This document shows, in pieces, positions 24,698-32,701 of a DNA stretch of 64,000 nt. Made by a program: the position numbers and the translations under genes. The notes beneath the pieces were generated by a model, which had not been told where the DNA came from, did not search any database, and was given only the letters and a program-made list of their open reading frames with translations. Location: assembly GCA_003344655.1 (NCBI GenBank), contig MAIU01000001.1, positions 1 through 64,000 of the forward strand, written 5' to 3'. Each line of letters starts with the position of its first letter. The stretch's first letter is position 1. This DNA comes from Candidatus Korarchaeota archaeon NZ13-K. Its GTDB lineage: Archaea > Korarchaeota > Korarchaeia > Korarchaeales > Korarchaeaceae.

Positions 24698-24886
24698 ATG
24701 AGGGTAGTTATCTTGAGAGGAGGGAGGGTTCAAGGGAAGATACTTAAGGACGGGATTTACCTGTTAGAAGTAAAGGGGGAGAAGCTGGTGCTATCGCCCC
24801 TGAAGTTCCCCTCCTCCTCTAGGTTAGGGCTCGACATGACGCCCGAGGATGTGAATCAGGCGGTAAGGAGGGGCGCCACCCTTTGA
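24698..24886 (+). CDS. Small protein upstream of a PIN toxin, candidate antitoxin
   Basis: 62 residues. Not a recognised VapB, AbrB or Phd family member. The N-terminal half looks like a short beta-hairpin domain (RVVILRGGRVQGKILKDG), the C-terminal part ends with MTPEDVNQAVRRGATL, which could wrap onto a toxin. Its position, size and 4-bp overlap with a PIN-domain gene are those of VapBC antitoxins. The ATG has GGTGAAGG just upstream. It starts 12 bp after tRNA-Pro and has no separate TATA element that I can see, so it may be transcribed with the tRNA. Confidence 0.6.
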   Translation: MRVVILRGGRVQGKILKDGIYLLEVKGEKLVLSPLKFPSSSRLGLDMTPEDVNQAVRRGATL

Positions 24887-25314
24887 GGATCAGGAGGGCT
24901 GTGATAGACACTAATGTGATAATATACGCTTACTTCGAGGATTCAAAGTATCACAAGGAGGCCAGGAAGATACTTCGCTCCTTGAAGGAATGGATAGTAC
25001 CCTTCATAGTCATAGTGGAGCTTTTCTGGTTTTCCAGAGGAGCTAACTTAAATGAGAAATCAAGGAAGGGCCTTTTAATGTTCCTTCTATCGAATCCGAG
25101 GGTGAAGATATCTCACAATCAGCTGGAGGAATTGATGGAGTCCGTGATGGTGGAGGATCCGCTGGAGTTCGAGGATGAGCTCATCCTCCAGCAGGCTGAG
25201 AGGGAGCGAGTCCCAATAGTTACATTTGACCGCTACCTGGCTGAGAGGGCCAGGAGCAGGGGCTTGGAGGTCATACCAAGCGTGGATCAGGACACTAGGG
25301 AGAGCAGCACATAG
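24883..25314 (+). CDS. vapC: PIN-domain ribonuclease, VapC-type toxin candidate
   Basis: 143 residues. PIN fold with conserved acidic residues: Asp in AVIDTNVIIYAYF, Glu in IVIVELFW, Asp/Glu around FEDELILQQAERE, and Asp in IVTFDRYLAERA. VapC toxins are magnesium-dependent ribonucleases that cut tRNA or rRNA and are held inactive by their antitoxin. The TTG start overlaps the upstream gene's TGA (TTGA). The last 28 bp overlap a convergent permease gene. A non-toxin housekeeping PIN role is possible. Confidence 0.8.
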   Translation: MRIRRAVIDTNVIIYAYFEDSKYHKEARKILRSLKEWIVPFIVIVELFWFSRGANLNEKSRKGLLMFLLSNPRVKISHNQLEELMESVMVEDPLEFEDELILQQAERERVPIVTFDRYLAERARSRGLEVIPSVDQDTRESST

Positions 25315-26627
25315 TAAATGTTTGTGAATGAGGCTAGTACGGCTAGTATGATGAATCCGACCCTCATGAACTCCGAGAACCTGAACCCGTACCTCTCCCT
25401 CAGGACGGAGTACGCGACCAAAGAGGGGACTGAGGCTATGGGTGTGGCTATCCCTCCCAGACCGACCGAGATCACCAAGACCCACCAGAGGATTTCGGAG
25501 CCGGTCAGGCCAACGAGCTCGTCTAGAGCTGGTATCATGATCGCCGTGTATGGTATGTTGTCGACGAAAGCAGATGCGAGCGAGGATATCCAGGTGATCA
25601 GTGTGATCAGAAGGACCTCATTATCATGAGTGAACGAGAAGATCGTTTGAGTCAGTATGTGAAGAACTCCCACCCTCTCCAGAGCTCCAGAGAACACCAA
25701 GATGCTTCCCAAGAATATCAAAAGGTCCCAGTTCACCTCCCTGAGGATCACGGCCATGGAATCTCCCCCTACCATCAGCAGGAACACCGCGCCGTAAAGC
25801 GCTGCAGATGAAGGCTTGATCCCCGTGAGGTCCTCAAGGAAGAAGAGTAGGATCACGGTGATCAACGTGGGAATACCAGCGAGCAGCAACCTACTGTTTT
25901 TGACGATGGGACCAGCATCTACAGAGGCGGCGCTCTCTATTCGCATTCCTAAGTGCTCCCTGAACATGATGGCTATGACGCCCAGGGAGATCAGGTAATT
26001 CAGCAAGGCAGGTGGCAGCGCGTTACGAACGAACTGGCTGAAGTGAGTCCCCAGGTGAGAGGATATCATGATGTTAGGTGGATCCCCCACCGGGGTGGCT
26101 AGACCGCCGATGTTCGATGAGACAGCCAGCGTGATAAGAGCGGGTATGGGATTCAATCTCAGGGTCTCACATATCTCCATGGCTATCGGGACGATGACCA
26201 AGATCAAAGTCGCATTGGGTAAGAGAGCCGAGAGGAAGAACGTGAGGAGGGATAGGACTACGATCAGCTGGTAGAACCTCTTCATCCTCAGTGAGATCAA
26301 GACTCGCGATATTATTGAGAGGAAACCGGCCTCCCTGAGGGACTCAACTATCACCATCATCCCGAAGAGGAGTCCCAGGACGTCGAAGTCCAGGTAGCGC
26401 ACCATGTCCTCGCTGCTCAATATACCTAGGTACCAGATAACGGCCAGGCTCGCTAGGGAGAGCACCGTCCTGTGCCTGTACTCAAATGCCAGCATGAAGA
26501 AGAGAGCTATAAACACGAGGATTGCCTGAATCTGCTTGTTATCAAGTCCCGTGTAAATTTTAATCGGGAAATACATGATCAGGAGGGTGATTAAGAAAAA
26601 TGGGACCGCTAAGTGTCTTTTCATCAT
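25287..26627 (-). CDS. Ion transporter superfamily permease (ArsB/NhaD-like), copy 1
   Basis: 446 residues with about 11-12 hydrophobic segments. The two repeated half-motifs of the ion transporter superfamily are present: SSNIGGLATPVGDPPNIMISS in the first half and ASAFVDNIPYTAIMIP...GLGGIATPIASVPSLVAYS in the second. GDPPN is the signature shared by ArsB, NhaD and related anion or sodium/proton carriers; the substrate cannot be assigned. It overlaps the upstream paralogue by 4 bp and the PIN gene by 28 bp (tail to tail). Confidence 0.8.
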   Translation of the reverse strand: MMKRHLAVPFFLITLLIMYFPIKIYTGLDNKQIQAILVFIALFFMLAFEYRHRTVLSLASLAVIWYLGILSSEDMVRYLDFDVLGLLFGMMVIVESLREAGFLSIISRVLISLRMKRFYQLIVVLSLLTFFLSALLPNATLILVIVPIAMEICETLRLNPIPALITLAVSSNIGGLATPVGDPPNIMISSHLGTHFSQFVRNALPPALLNYLISLGVIAIMFREHLGMRIESAASVDAGPIVKNSRLLLAGIPTLITVILLFFLEDLTGIKPSSAALYGAVFLLMVGGDSMAVILREVNWDLLIFLGSILVFSGALERVGVLHILTQTIFSFTHDNEVLLITLITWISSLASAFVDNIPYTAIMIPALDELVGLTGSEILWWVLVISVGLGGIATPIASVPSLVAYSVLRERYGFRFSEFMRVGFIILAVLASFTNIYYVLLSLVS

Positions 26628-27877
26628 TCATCACCCAGTATCGAGAGGATGCCGTATGCTAGCGGTATCACGGGACTCACAGCTAGGGTGGTGATGTAGA
26701 GGAACTTGGCGGGACTGATCCTGATGTTGTACCTCTCCCTGATCGTCCTTAAAGCGATCAAGTTAGCTATGGATCCCCAGGGGGTGAGCGCGGATCCTAT
26801 CGTTGTCCCGATTATGAGGGCCCACCACGTCCCCCTGCTGGCGTTGAGCTCCCGTAGAGTGGGGTAGAGTATCGCCACGGCCTCCGCATCGTCTATGAGT
26901 GTGGAGAGCCCTATCGACGCAAGGTATACGTTCAGCCTAGTGTCCATGCCGCTAACCCATTCGAGCAGGATCCTGAATCCCCCAAAATCACTTATAATCT
27001 CAGTCACTAGGAGTAGGCTACCCAAGTAAACGATAGAAGCCCAATCGACATCCATGAAGACTTTAGATATCCTCTCCCCGCCTAAGAATAGCAGGAATAT
27101 CGCGGTTACGCCTAAGGCCAAGCTCTCATCCGTTCCCAGTCTCCTGGAGAGGGGTAGCAAGGTTAACATGAGGGTCATAGAGAACAGCCCGAAGATGAGG
27201 TAGGATTTATCGTGCTCCTCCCGTGAGTCCGGCTCCATTCCCACCTCTAGGACGCAGCTGGGGCGTCCCCTCCTCACCAGCCTGAGCAGGAGGATCGATA
27301 GCGAGGTCAGCGTGGATATTATTGAGATGGGCGCTGCGACCGTCATGAAATCCAAGAAGCCTATTCCCGCATTGACGCTGACTATCACGTTGGACACGTC
27401 CCCTATGAGGGTGGCCATGGAGCCCAGGTTCGAGGAGATCACCAAGGAGATCATCAATTCCACCGGATCGAACTCGGGAATGCAGGCAGTCAGGCTCGCA
27501 GCAGTCAGCATCATGTAGGACAGGACTAGGGTATTGTTCAGCAAAGCCGAGAGCAGCGCTGTCAGGATGTTCAGAACTATGAAAATCGTGGTGGGGGACC
27601 TGATCTTCCTGAGGATCTTCCGGGAGGAGAGCTCGAAGAATCTCCCCTTCTTCAGGAGCGCCGAGAGGACCTCCAGGCCGAAGATTGCCACAACAACCTT
27701 AAGGACGTTAAGCTTCTCTGTGAAAAATTCCTCCAGATTAACCGAATATATGCTGGTCACGAACGCTAGGGCCACTATGAATACCAAAGCCTTCTTCTGA
27801 GGTTTGAGCGAAGATATCAGCAGGGCCGCGGCCAGCACGGATAGCCCGAGGAGATTTTGTGAAGCTGCCTGAAGCAT
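26624..27877 (-). CDS. Ion transporter superfamily permease, copy 2 (divergent motif)
   Basis: 417 residues from the chosen start, with about 11 hydrophobic segments. Same fold and repeat layout as the downstream gene: NTLVLSYMM...SSNLGSMATLIGDVSNVIVS and STLIDDAEAVAILYP...GSALTPWGSIANLIALR. The first signature reads GDVSN instead of GDPPN. Tandem paralogues overlapping by 4 bp suggest either a heterodimer or a recent duplication; substrate unknown. Starts: ATG 27877 is chosen; GTG 27895 or GTG 27910 are possible, but TTATATTTAT at about 27913-27922 would place the transcript start near 27892. Confidence 0.75.
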   Translation of the reverse strand: MLQAASQNLLGLSVLAAALLISSLKPQKKALVFIVALAFVTSIYSVNLEEFFTEKLNVLKVVVAIFGLEVLSALLKKGRFFELSSRKILRKIRSPTTIFIVLNILTALLSALLNNTLVLSYMMLTAASLTACIPEFDPVELMISLVISSNLGSMATLIGDVSNVIVSVNAGIGFLDFMTVAAPISIISTLTSLSILLLRLVRRGRPSCVLEVGMEPDSREEHDKSYLIFGLFSMTLMLTLLPLSRRLGTDESLALGVTAIFLLFLGGERISKVFMDVDWASIVYLGSLLLVTEIISDFGGFRILLEWVSGMDTRLNVYLASIGLSTLIDDAEAVAILYPTLRELNASRGTWWALIIGTTIGSALTPWGSIANLIALRTIRERYNIRISPAKFLYITTLAVSPVIPLAYGILSILGDE

Positions 27878-27936
27878 CGTGTTGAACCCAATCACCCACG
27901 CGGGTATCACAATAAATATAATGATTTCATGTCATG

Positions 27937-28038
27937 TGGCGGGGCCGGGATTTGAACCCGGGACCTCCGGATGTCCCAGCGGCGCCGTGGCCCTATGCCT
28001 ATGAGTCCGGCGCTCAAACCAGGCTGAGCTACCCCGCC
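27937..28038 (-). tRNA. tRNA-Met (CAT anticodon) with intron
   Basis: On the minus strand, acceptor GGCGGGG (28038-28032) pairs with CCCCGCC (27944-27938), discriminator A. D-arm GCTCAGCCTGGTTTGAGC, anticodon stem CCGGA/TCCGG, T-arm CCGGG-TTCAAAT-CCCGG. A 27-nt intron (27973-27999) interrupts the loop between positions 37 and 38, the canonical archaeal site; the mature tRNA is 75 nt. The anticodon stem lacks the three G-C pairs of initiators, so an elongator is likely; tRNA-Ile with a modified CAT anticodon is the alternative. A TATA element CATTTATATAATC (28062-28074 region) is centred about 30 bp upstream. Confidence 0.85.
27973..27999 (-). other. tRNA intron at position 37/38
   Basis: 27-nt intron in the CAT tRNA. 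On the minus strand it begins GGCATAGGG just after the anticodon plus one base and ends CTGGGAC before A38. It is GC-rich and can form a short stem, as required for the bulge-helix-bulge recognised by the tRNA splicing endonuclease. Boundaries could shift by one or two bases. Confidence 0.75.
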
Positions 28039-28266
28039 ACCCGCTGGCTTGACCCATCACAGATTATATAAATGTTTCAGGGGGGCTCAGTGTGAGCTGG
28101 GAACTACATCCCGATCTTTCGTTGATGTTCGTCCCTATCATCGCCCCCCACAGTCGGAACCATCATGGAGAATTAAACGTTTTCGCCCACGCCATCGGCA
28201 GGGAGCACCATCAAGAGCCACCTGGAAACTTTTTATTGGACCGAAATCCCTTCCTCAGGGGATCCA
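28039..28266. other. Intergenic region between tRNA-Met and the Yip1-like gene
   Basis: 228 bp without a supported gene. AGATTATATAAATG (28061-28074) serves the tRNA on the minus strand. Because it is nearly symmetrical, it could also start a plus-strand transcript near 28094. ACTTTTTATTGG (28228-28239) is the likely promoter of the downstream gene. I see no conserved RNA fold. Confidence 0.4.
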
Positions 28267-28995
28267 ATGGGATTCGAGATAGAGGAGACCACGCCTGCTG
28301 AGGAACACCCTTATTCGTTCAGGGACTATATCATGCAGCCCCTGAAGCTATCCAACAGGATCTTCCTAGCGATCGTATCTTCCCCCAAGCTGAGATACTG
28401 GTTCCTTGCCACATTGTTGGGCTCAATATTCACCGCGATCGGTAGCTGGTCCGTCATGAACAGGCTGATCATAGATGTGAGGTTCTCAGGAGAGATTCCC
28501 GAGGGAGCCCGAGAGCTGGTGAAAAGCATGATAGAGTTCAGCGTCAGGAATCCCCTTATGATATTCCTCAACTCCCTCGTAGGGGAGTTCCTAACGAGCC
28601 TCATCTCCGGCCTCGCGATATTCTTGATAGCTAGGTCCCTGGCGGGTAAGGGTGGCTTCTCCTCCGGTATCATGGTGGCCGGCTTAAGGGCGCTTCCGTC
28701 AATGACATACGGGGTACTCCTGGCCCTTATAGGACTCTCCATGCCAGAGGTGGAGTGGAAAATAGAGATAGGACCTCAGATGGGTCCATCCGGATTTAAG
28801 ACAAATATCCCATGGGAAGTGTTCCTGCAAGATTCCCTTCTGCAGCTCGTGATCTCCGTCTGGTTCTTAATGGTGCTTCTGGCATGCTACACGAGGGGCT
28901 ATGGGATGACGAGGAGCAGGGCCGCGGCAGCCTCTCTGCTCACCTGGATCGTGACGAACATATTCCTGATAATTGGAATATTCTCTTATATCTGA
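28267..28995 (+). CDS. Yip1-like integral membrane protein
   Basis: 242 residues with about five hydrophobic segments and a soluble acidic N-terminus. The segment FSFRDY...P...RIFLAIVSSPK, the membrane layout and the AGLRALPSMTYG stretch recall Yip1-domain proteins, a broad archaeal and bacterial membrane family with no fixed function. The ATG lies about 34 bp after the centre of ACTTTTTATTGG. It stands alone between the tRNA gene and the convergent prenyl synthase gene. Confidence 0.65.
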   Translation: MGFEIEETTPAEEHPYSFRDYIMQPLKLSNRIFLAIVSSPKLRYWFLATLLGSIFTAIGSWSVMNRLIIDVRFSGEIPEGARELVKSMIEFSVRNPLMIFLNSLVGEFLTSLISGLAIFLIARSLAGKGGFSSGIMVAGLRALPSMTYGVLLALIGLSMPEVEWKIEIGPQMGPSGFKTNIPWEVFLQDSLLQLVISVWFLMVLLACYTRGYGMTRSRAAAASLLTWIVTNIFLIIGIFSYI

Positions 28996-29039
28996 ACCGA
29001 AATCGAAAATTTTTTAATGATAATTTCCCTGAGATCTGC

Positions 29040-29798
29040 TCATTCCTCCCTCTCGACGGAGTACCTGACCAGTCCCTCGAGTATCTCCTTCTGCGGGGAG
29101 TCGGGGATCCGCCCGAGCATGGTTATGGCTCTCTCGGCGAAGCTCATCGCTAGGCCTGAGAGGTGATTCCGAATCTCTTCCCCAGCGAGGAGGCGGGTGA
29201 GCTCGCCTCTCTCACCCCAATCGATTAGATCATCCTTTATCTGATAAGCCAGTCCCAGATAGAGGCCGTAAGATCCCATGCTCTCTATAACCTCCTCCTT
29301 CTCGGCTATCAATGCTCCCAACGATGATGCGGCCCGGAAGAGGGAGGCTGTCTTGTATTCCAGCACCCTCAGGTAGTCATCCAAGCTTATGGGAACCCCC
29401 CTCCTGAGGAGGGCCACCTCCATCATCTCCCCTATTGACATGAGCTTGGTGGTCTCGGATATAATCTTCCCCACCCTCCTGTCTTCGTAGCCATTGGCTA
29501 TCTCCAAGACCAGGGAGAGTATGAAATCGGCCACCAGTATAGCCATCTCAGTCCCATGCTTAACGTGGAACGAGGGAAGTCCCCTCCTTAAGCTGCTGCC
29601 ATCTATCACATCGTCGTGTATCAGCGAGGCCAGATGTATCAGCTCCACCGCAGCCGCAGCCGGCTCGGGATCGCCCCCTCCGCCTGCCGCCTCGTTGACC
29701 ACTAGGAGTAAGGCCGGTCTTATCCGCTTACCTCCCCTTGTGAACTCGATCAACGGTTCCGCGAAGGGATTCCCGGAGTTCTCCTCCAGGATCCTCAA
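29040..29798 (-). CDS. Polyprenyl (geranylgeranyl) diphosphate synthase, start unclear
   Basis: 252 residues from the TTG at 29798. Trans-prenyltransferase patterns: GGKRIRPALLLVVNEA, the first Asp-rich region HLASLIHDDVIDGSSLRRG, KTASLFRAASSLGA, and GLAYQIKDDLIDWG. The first region has DDVID rather than DDxxxxD, a variation to note. It would condense IPP with allylic diphosphates for archaeal lipid side chains. The family usually has about 40-60 more N-terminal residues. The same frame stays open upstream to about 29860 and encodes a plausible helix (DELKASLEPYIRRADSVL), but has no ATG, GTG or TTG. The only ATG with a ribosome-binding site (29851) is in another frame and stops at the TTG. 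Confidence 0.8.
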   Translation of the reverse strand: MRILEENSGNPFAEPLIEFTRGGKRIRPALLLVVNEAAGGGGDPEPAAAAVELIHLASLIHDDVIDGSSLRRGLPSFHVKHGTEMAILVADFILSLVLEIANGYEDRRVGKIISETTKLMSIGEMMEVALLRRGVPISLDDYLRVLEYKTASLFRAASSLGALIAEKEEVIESMGSYGLYLGLAYQIKDDLIDWGERGELTRLLAGEEIRNHLSGLAMSFAERAITMLGRIPDSPQKEILEGLVRYSVEREE

Positions 29799-29851
29799 TA
29801 GGACTGAGTCTGCTCTCCTGATGTATGGTTCGAGTGAGGCCTTAAGCTCAT
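29795..29851 (-). other. Upstream mini-ORF before the prenyl synthase gene
   Basis: ATG at 29851 preceded by AAGGAGGG, 18 codons, ending in a TGA that overlaps the TTG start of the prenyl synthase (TTGA). Three explanations: translational coupling through a short leader peptide; an indel that moved the real N-terminal coding region out of frame; or a sequencing error. The encoded peptide has no family resemblance, whereas the overlapping frame reads like a synthase N-terminus. Confidence 0.45.
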
Positions 29852-29895
29852 CCCTCCTTATTTTTCCTCACCTGGGCGGAGGCCCCTTACCACCC

Positions 29896-29907
29896 TATAA
29901 TTTTTAT
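29896..29907. promoter_or_regulatory. TATA element between prenyl synthase and nucleotide-sugar dehydrogenase
   Basis: TATAATTTTTAT. On the minus strand its centre (about 29902) predicts transcription from about 29876, 25 nt before the mini-ORF ATG. On the plus strand it predicts a start near 29928, 43 nt before the dehydrogenase ATG. A second element, CGTTTAACC (about 29941-29949), would instead give a leaderless plus-strand mRNA, so plus-strand use is less certain. Confidence 0.45.
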
Positions 29908-29970
29908 CTCCCATCCCAAATTCCGATTTTTGAAATAACACGTTTAACCTGGGATTCGGGAGGAGTGACC

Positions 29971-31344
29971 ATGCCAGTAATGGATCTAAGCCCCTCCCAA
30001 CTGAGGAGAGATCTGCGCAATGGCAAGATAACGGTCTCCGTCTACGGCGTAGGGCACGTTGGTGCCTCCATATTGGCTGCCTGGTTGCTGGCCGGCGCCA
30101 GGGGGATAGGTGTTGATCTGGACGAGTCGAAGGTGAGGACCTTGGATGGAGGAGAGTCTCCCGTGAACGAGCCATGCCTCACAGATGTCTTCAGAAGGGC
30201 TAAGAGGGAGGGAAGGCTCTCCGCTACCACGGATGGGAAGCTAGCTTCAGCTGAATCAGACGTTAAGATAATAGCGGTACCTTCCCTCCTAAATGAGGAT
30301 GGGGAGCCGGATCTATCGGCGATAAGGTCAGCTGCTGAATCCATAGCCTCAGGTCTCAAGAGAGGGGATCTAGTGATATTGGAGAGCAGCGTCCCTCCCG
30401 GAACGACGAGGTTCTTCTTGAGACCCATACTCGAGGAGGGAAGCGGTTTATCCGCCGGCAGGGACTTCGGTCTAGCCTACAGTCCTGAGAGGATATCCGA
30501 GGGCAGGGCCCTGAGGGACATAGTAGAGTCCTACCCTAAGGTGATCGGTGGTGTGGATGAGAGGAGCGCTGAGGTGGCATCGGCCCTCTACTCTGCTGTG
30601 GCCAAGAGGGGGGTGATAAGGGTGTCCAGTGACATCGTTGCGGAATTCGAGAAGCTGGCGGAGGGGGTTTACAGGGACGTCAACATAGCCTTGGCGAACG
30701 AACTGGCCATGCTTTGCAGGGAGCTCGGGATAGACTATGAGGAGGTGGCCAGGGCAGCGAACAGCCAGCCCTATTCGAACCTTCATAGGCCGGGGACCGG
30801 AGTAGGGGGATTATGCATCCCCATATACCCTAGATTCCTCCTGTGGAAGGCCAGATCGATGGGAGTGGACCTGAGGCTCCCTTCAATCAGTAGGATGATA
30901 AACGAGCAGATGCCCCGAAGGGTAGCGGAGCTCGTGAGGGAGGGGATCTCTAGGATGGGTCTGAGGGATCCCAAGGTAGCTGTTTTGGGGCTTTCCTTCA
31001 GGGGAGACATAGGGGACCCCAGGCTCTCACCCACCTACGAGCTGGTTAAGGAGCTCCTCTCCATGGGCCTCAGGGACATAAAGGTTCACGATCCCTTCAT
31101 AGAGGAGGATGAGAAGCTCTCCTCCATGGGCGTGACCCTAACCAAGGATCTGGAACAGGCGATCTCAGGGGCTGGAGTGGTCGTGATAGCTACGGATCAT
31201 AGTGTTTACAGGATGAGCTTGAGTGAGCTCCTCTCGATGGGCAAGGATGTCAAGGTGATAGTGGATGGCAGGGACGTGCTGGAGGTGGACGAGGTCCCCA
31301 CCGGAAGAGCTTACGTCGGAATAGGGAGGCCTTGGAGACCCTGA
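29971..31344 (+). CDS. Nucleotide-sugar dehydrogenase (UDP-ManNAc/UDP-glucose type)
   Basis: 457 residues. N-terminal Rossmann domain with GVGHVG at 26-31, substrate region YSPERISEGRALRD, central helix LAEGVYRDVNIALANELAM, catalytic Cys about 282 in GTGVGGLCIP, and C-terminal domain starting VAVLGLSFRGDIGDPRLSPT. These enzymes oxidise the 6-hydroxyl of UDP-sugars with two NAD to a uronate, for surface glycan or S-layer glycosylation. The EGRAL and GGLCIP context leans to the UDP-N-acetylmannosamine dehydrogenase branch. ATG 29971 has GGGAGGAG upstream; the open frame further upstream runs antisense through the prenyl synthase and is not coding. Confidence 0.9.
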   Translation: MPVMDLSPSQLRRDLRNGKITVSVYGVGHVGASILAAWLLAGARGIGVDLDESKVRTLDGGESPVNEPCLTDVFRRAKREGRLSATTDGKLASAESDVKIIAVPSLLNEDGEPDLSAIRSAAESIASGLKRGDLVILESSVPPGTTRFFLRPILEEGSGLSAGRDFGLAYSPERISEGRALRDIVESYPKVIGGVDERSAEVASALYSAVAKRGVIRVSSDIVAEFEKLAEGVYRDVNIALANELAMLCRELGIDYEEVARAANSQPYSNLHRPGTGVGGLCIPIYPRFLLWKARSMGVDLRLPSISRMINEQMPRRVAELVREGISRMGLRDPKVAVLGLSFRGDIGDPRLSPTYELVKELLSMGLRDIKVHDPFIEEDEKLSSMGVTLTKDLEQAISGAGVVVIATDHSVYRMSLSELLSMGKDVKVIVDGRDVLEVDEVPTGRAYVGIGRPWRP

Positions 31345-31349
31345 TCCAC

Positions 31350-31931
31350 TCACTCTAGGATGCCACTTATCAGGGATACCGCTAACGTCTCGATAAGGGA
31401 TTCCATCGCAGCCAGAGCCTTCCAGTGATTCTCAGCCACAACTACAGCACCATGTCTCTCGATCAGCACCGCATTGGACCCTCTTAAGGCATCGCTGACC
31501 AAGGATGCCAGCTCCCATGTTCCGAAGGGCCTCCAGGGAACAACTCTCACTTCCCTGAGCAGTTTGATGGACTCCTCGGTCATGAGATTCCTAAGATTGC
31601 TTAGCGGCGCTCCCTTGATGGAGTAGGCTATGGCCAAGGGATGGTGGCAATGCAGAACAGATCTGACGTCCTCTCTGACCTTGTATATCATGACGTGCAT
31701 CCTCCATTCGGTGCTGGGAGTGCCCTCACCCCTTATCACCTCACCCTCCTCGCTTATCATCAGGATGTCCTCTCCCCTGAGCCTCCCCTTGAACTTACCG
31801 GAGGGCGTTATGAGGAGACCCTGGGCCACCCTGAGGCTTGCGTTCCCTCCTCCACCGGTAGTCAGCCCCTTGATGTAGGCCAGTCTCATGACCTCCGCCA
31901 GCTCCTCAGCCAGAATCTCCAAGTCCTCCAA
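31350..31931 (-). CDS. Class II aldolase/adducin-family protein
   Basis: 193 residues. Zinc-site and family patterns: TTGGGGNASLRVAQGLLITPSG, GEGTPSTEWRMHVMIYK (catalytic Glu region), VLHCHHPLAIAYS (HxH zinc ligands), and IERHGAVVVAE (third His). Members include fuculose-phosphate aldolase, ribulose-phosphate epimerase and methylthioribulose-phosphate dehydratase; which one this is cannot be read. The TTG start has GGAGGG 6 nt upstream and lies inside the rhomboid gene (26 bp overlap), so the two are cotranscribed. Confidence 0.83.
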   Translation of the reverse strand: MEDLEILAEELAEVMRLAYIKGLTTGGGGNASLRVAQGLLITPSGKFKGRLRGEDILMISEEGEVIRGEGTPSTEWRMHVMIYKVREDVRSVLHCHHPLAIAYSIKGAPLSNLRNLMTEESIKLLREVRVVPWRPFGTWELASLVSDALRGSNAVLIERHGAVVVAENHWKALAAMESLIETLAVSLISGILE

Positions 31932-32601
31932 GAAGGTCCCTCCTCAGGTGACCGACCCTGCCCCTGTAAGGGAGGGCTAAAACCATGCCCACTAGGAAAC
32001 CTCCTATGTGCGCCCAGTAAGCCACACCCGTGGCCTCCCCGAGCAGGAGCCCGGGAATTAGCTGGAGCACGAACCAAAATCCTATGAAGTACTTAGCTGA
32101 GATGGGTCTAAGCGTAGCTAGGTACCAGGTGAATATCAGCGTGATCACCCTGGCCCTTGGATAGAGCAGCAGGTAAGCCCCTAGAACTCCGCTTATCGCT
32201 CCGGAAGCCCCTATGGCGGGGACGTCCATGGGCATGCCCGTGAGCTTCGATACCATCGCATGGATCATGTTGGCGAATGCTCCGGAGAGGAGGTAGAAGG
32301 AGATGTAATTTAGATGTCCGAAGGCGGCCTCCACGTTATCCCCGAATATGAATAGGTAGAGCATGTTGCCTAGTAAGTGGATCCACCCTCCATGGAGGAA
32401 CATCGACGTGATCATCCTGTGCGCATTGATCAGGGGCTCCTCGACCAGGAGGGAGGGGATGAATCCGTAGTCATTTATCAGGAATCGCATCACCCTAGGA
32501 TCCGATATCTCAATGAGGAATATCGCAATGTTGGTCGCTATTATGGAGTAATTCACGAGGGGCCTAACGCGACTTGAGTTCTCATCCTTCAGTGGTAGCA
32601 A
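31906..32601 (-). CDS. Rhomboid-family intramembrane serine protease
   Basis: 231 residues with six or seven membrane helices. The catalytic dyad is Ser133 in IGASGAISG and His198 in YWAHIGGF. The L1-loop/helix 2 pattern FLHGGWIHLLGNMLYLFIFGDNVE is typical. It cleaves membrane proteins near or within the bilayer. The TTG start has GGGAGGAT upstream. The last 26 bp overlap the class II aldolase gene. Substrates unknown. Confidence 0.92.
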   Translation of the reverse strand: MLPLKDENSSRVRPLVNYSIIATNIAIFLIEISDPRVMRFLINDYGFIPSLLVEEPLINAHRMITSMFLHGGWIHLLGNMLYLFIFGDNVEAAFGHLNYISFYLLSGAFANMIHAMVSKLTGMPMDVPAIGASGAISGVLGAYLLLYPRARVITLIFTWYLATLRPISAKYFIGFWFVLQLIPGLLLGEATGVAYWAHIGGFLVGMVLALPYRGRVGHLRRDLLGGLGDSG

Positions 32602-32701
32602 ACTATCCTCCCGGGCTCAGCTGACCCTCTTAAGGGCCACTAAAGCCCTCTTGCCGAACACTCATCATAGCCCAAAAAATGATGGCCCCTCGAGAATTAA
32701 A

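Noticed and set aside
28094-28260. Possible C/D box RNA between tRNA-Met and the Yip1-like gene.
   Set aside because: GTTGATG resembles box C only loosely and no box D with matching guide spacing was found.
29494-29970. Long plus-strand reading frame upstream of the nucleotide-sugar dehydrogenase, which would add over 150 residues.
   Set aside because: It runs antisense through the prenyl synthase gene and crosses the promoter region. The family N terminus begins shortly before GVGHVG, and ATG 29971 has a ribosome-binding site.
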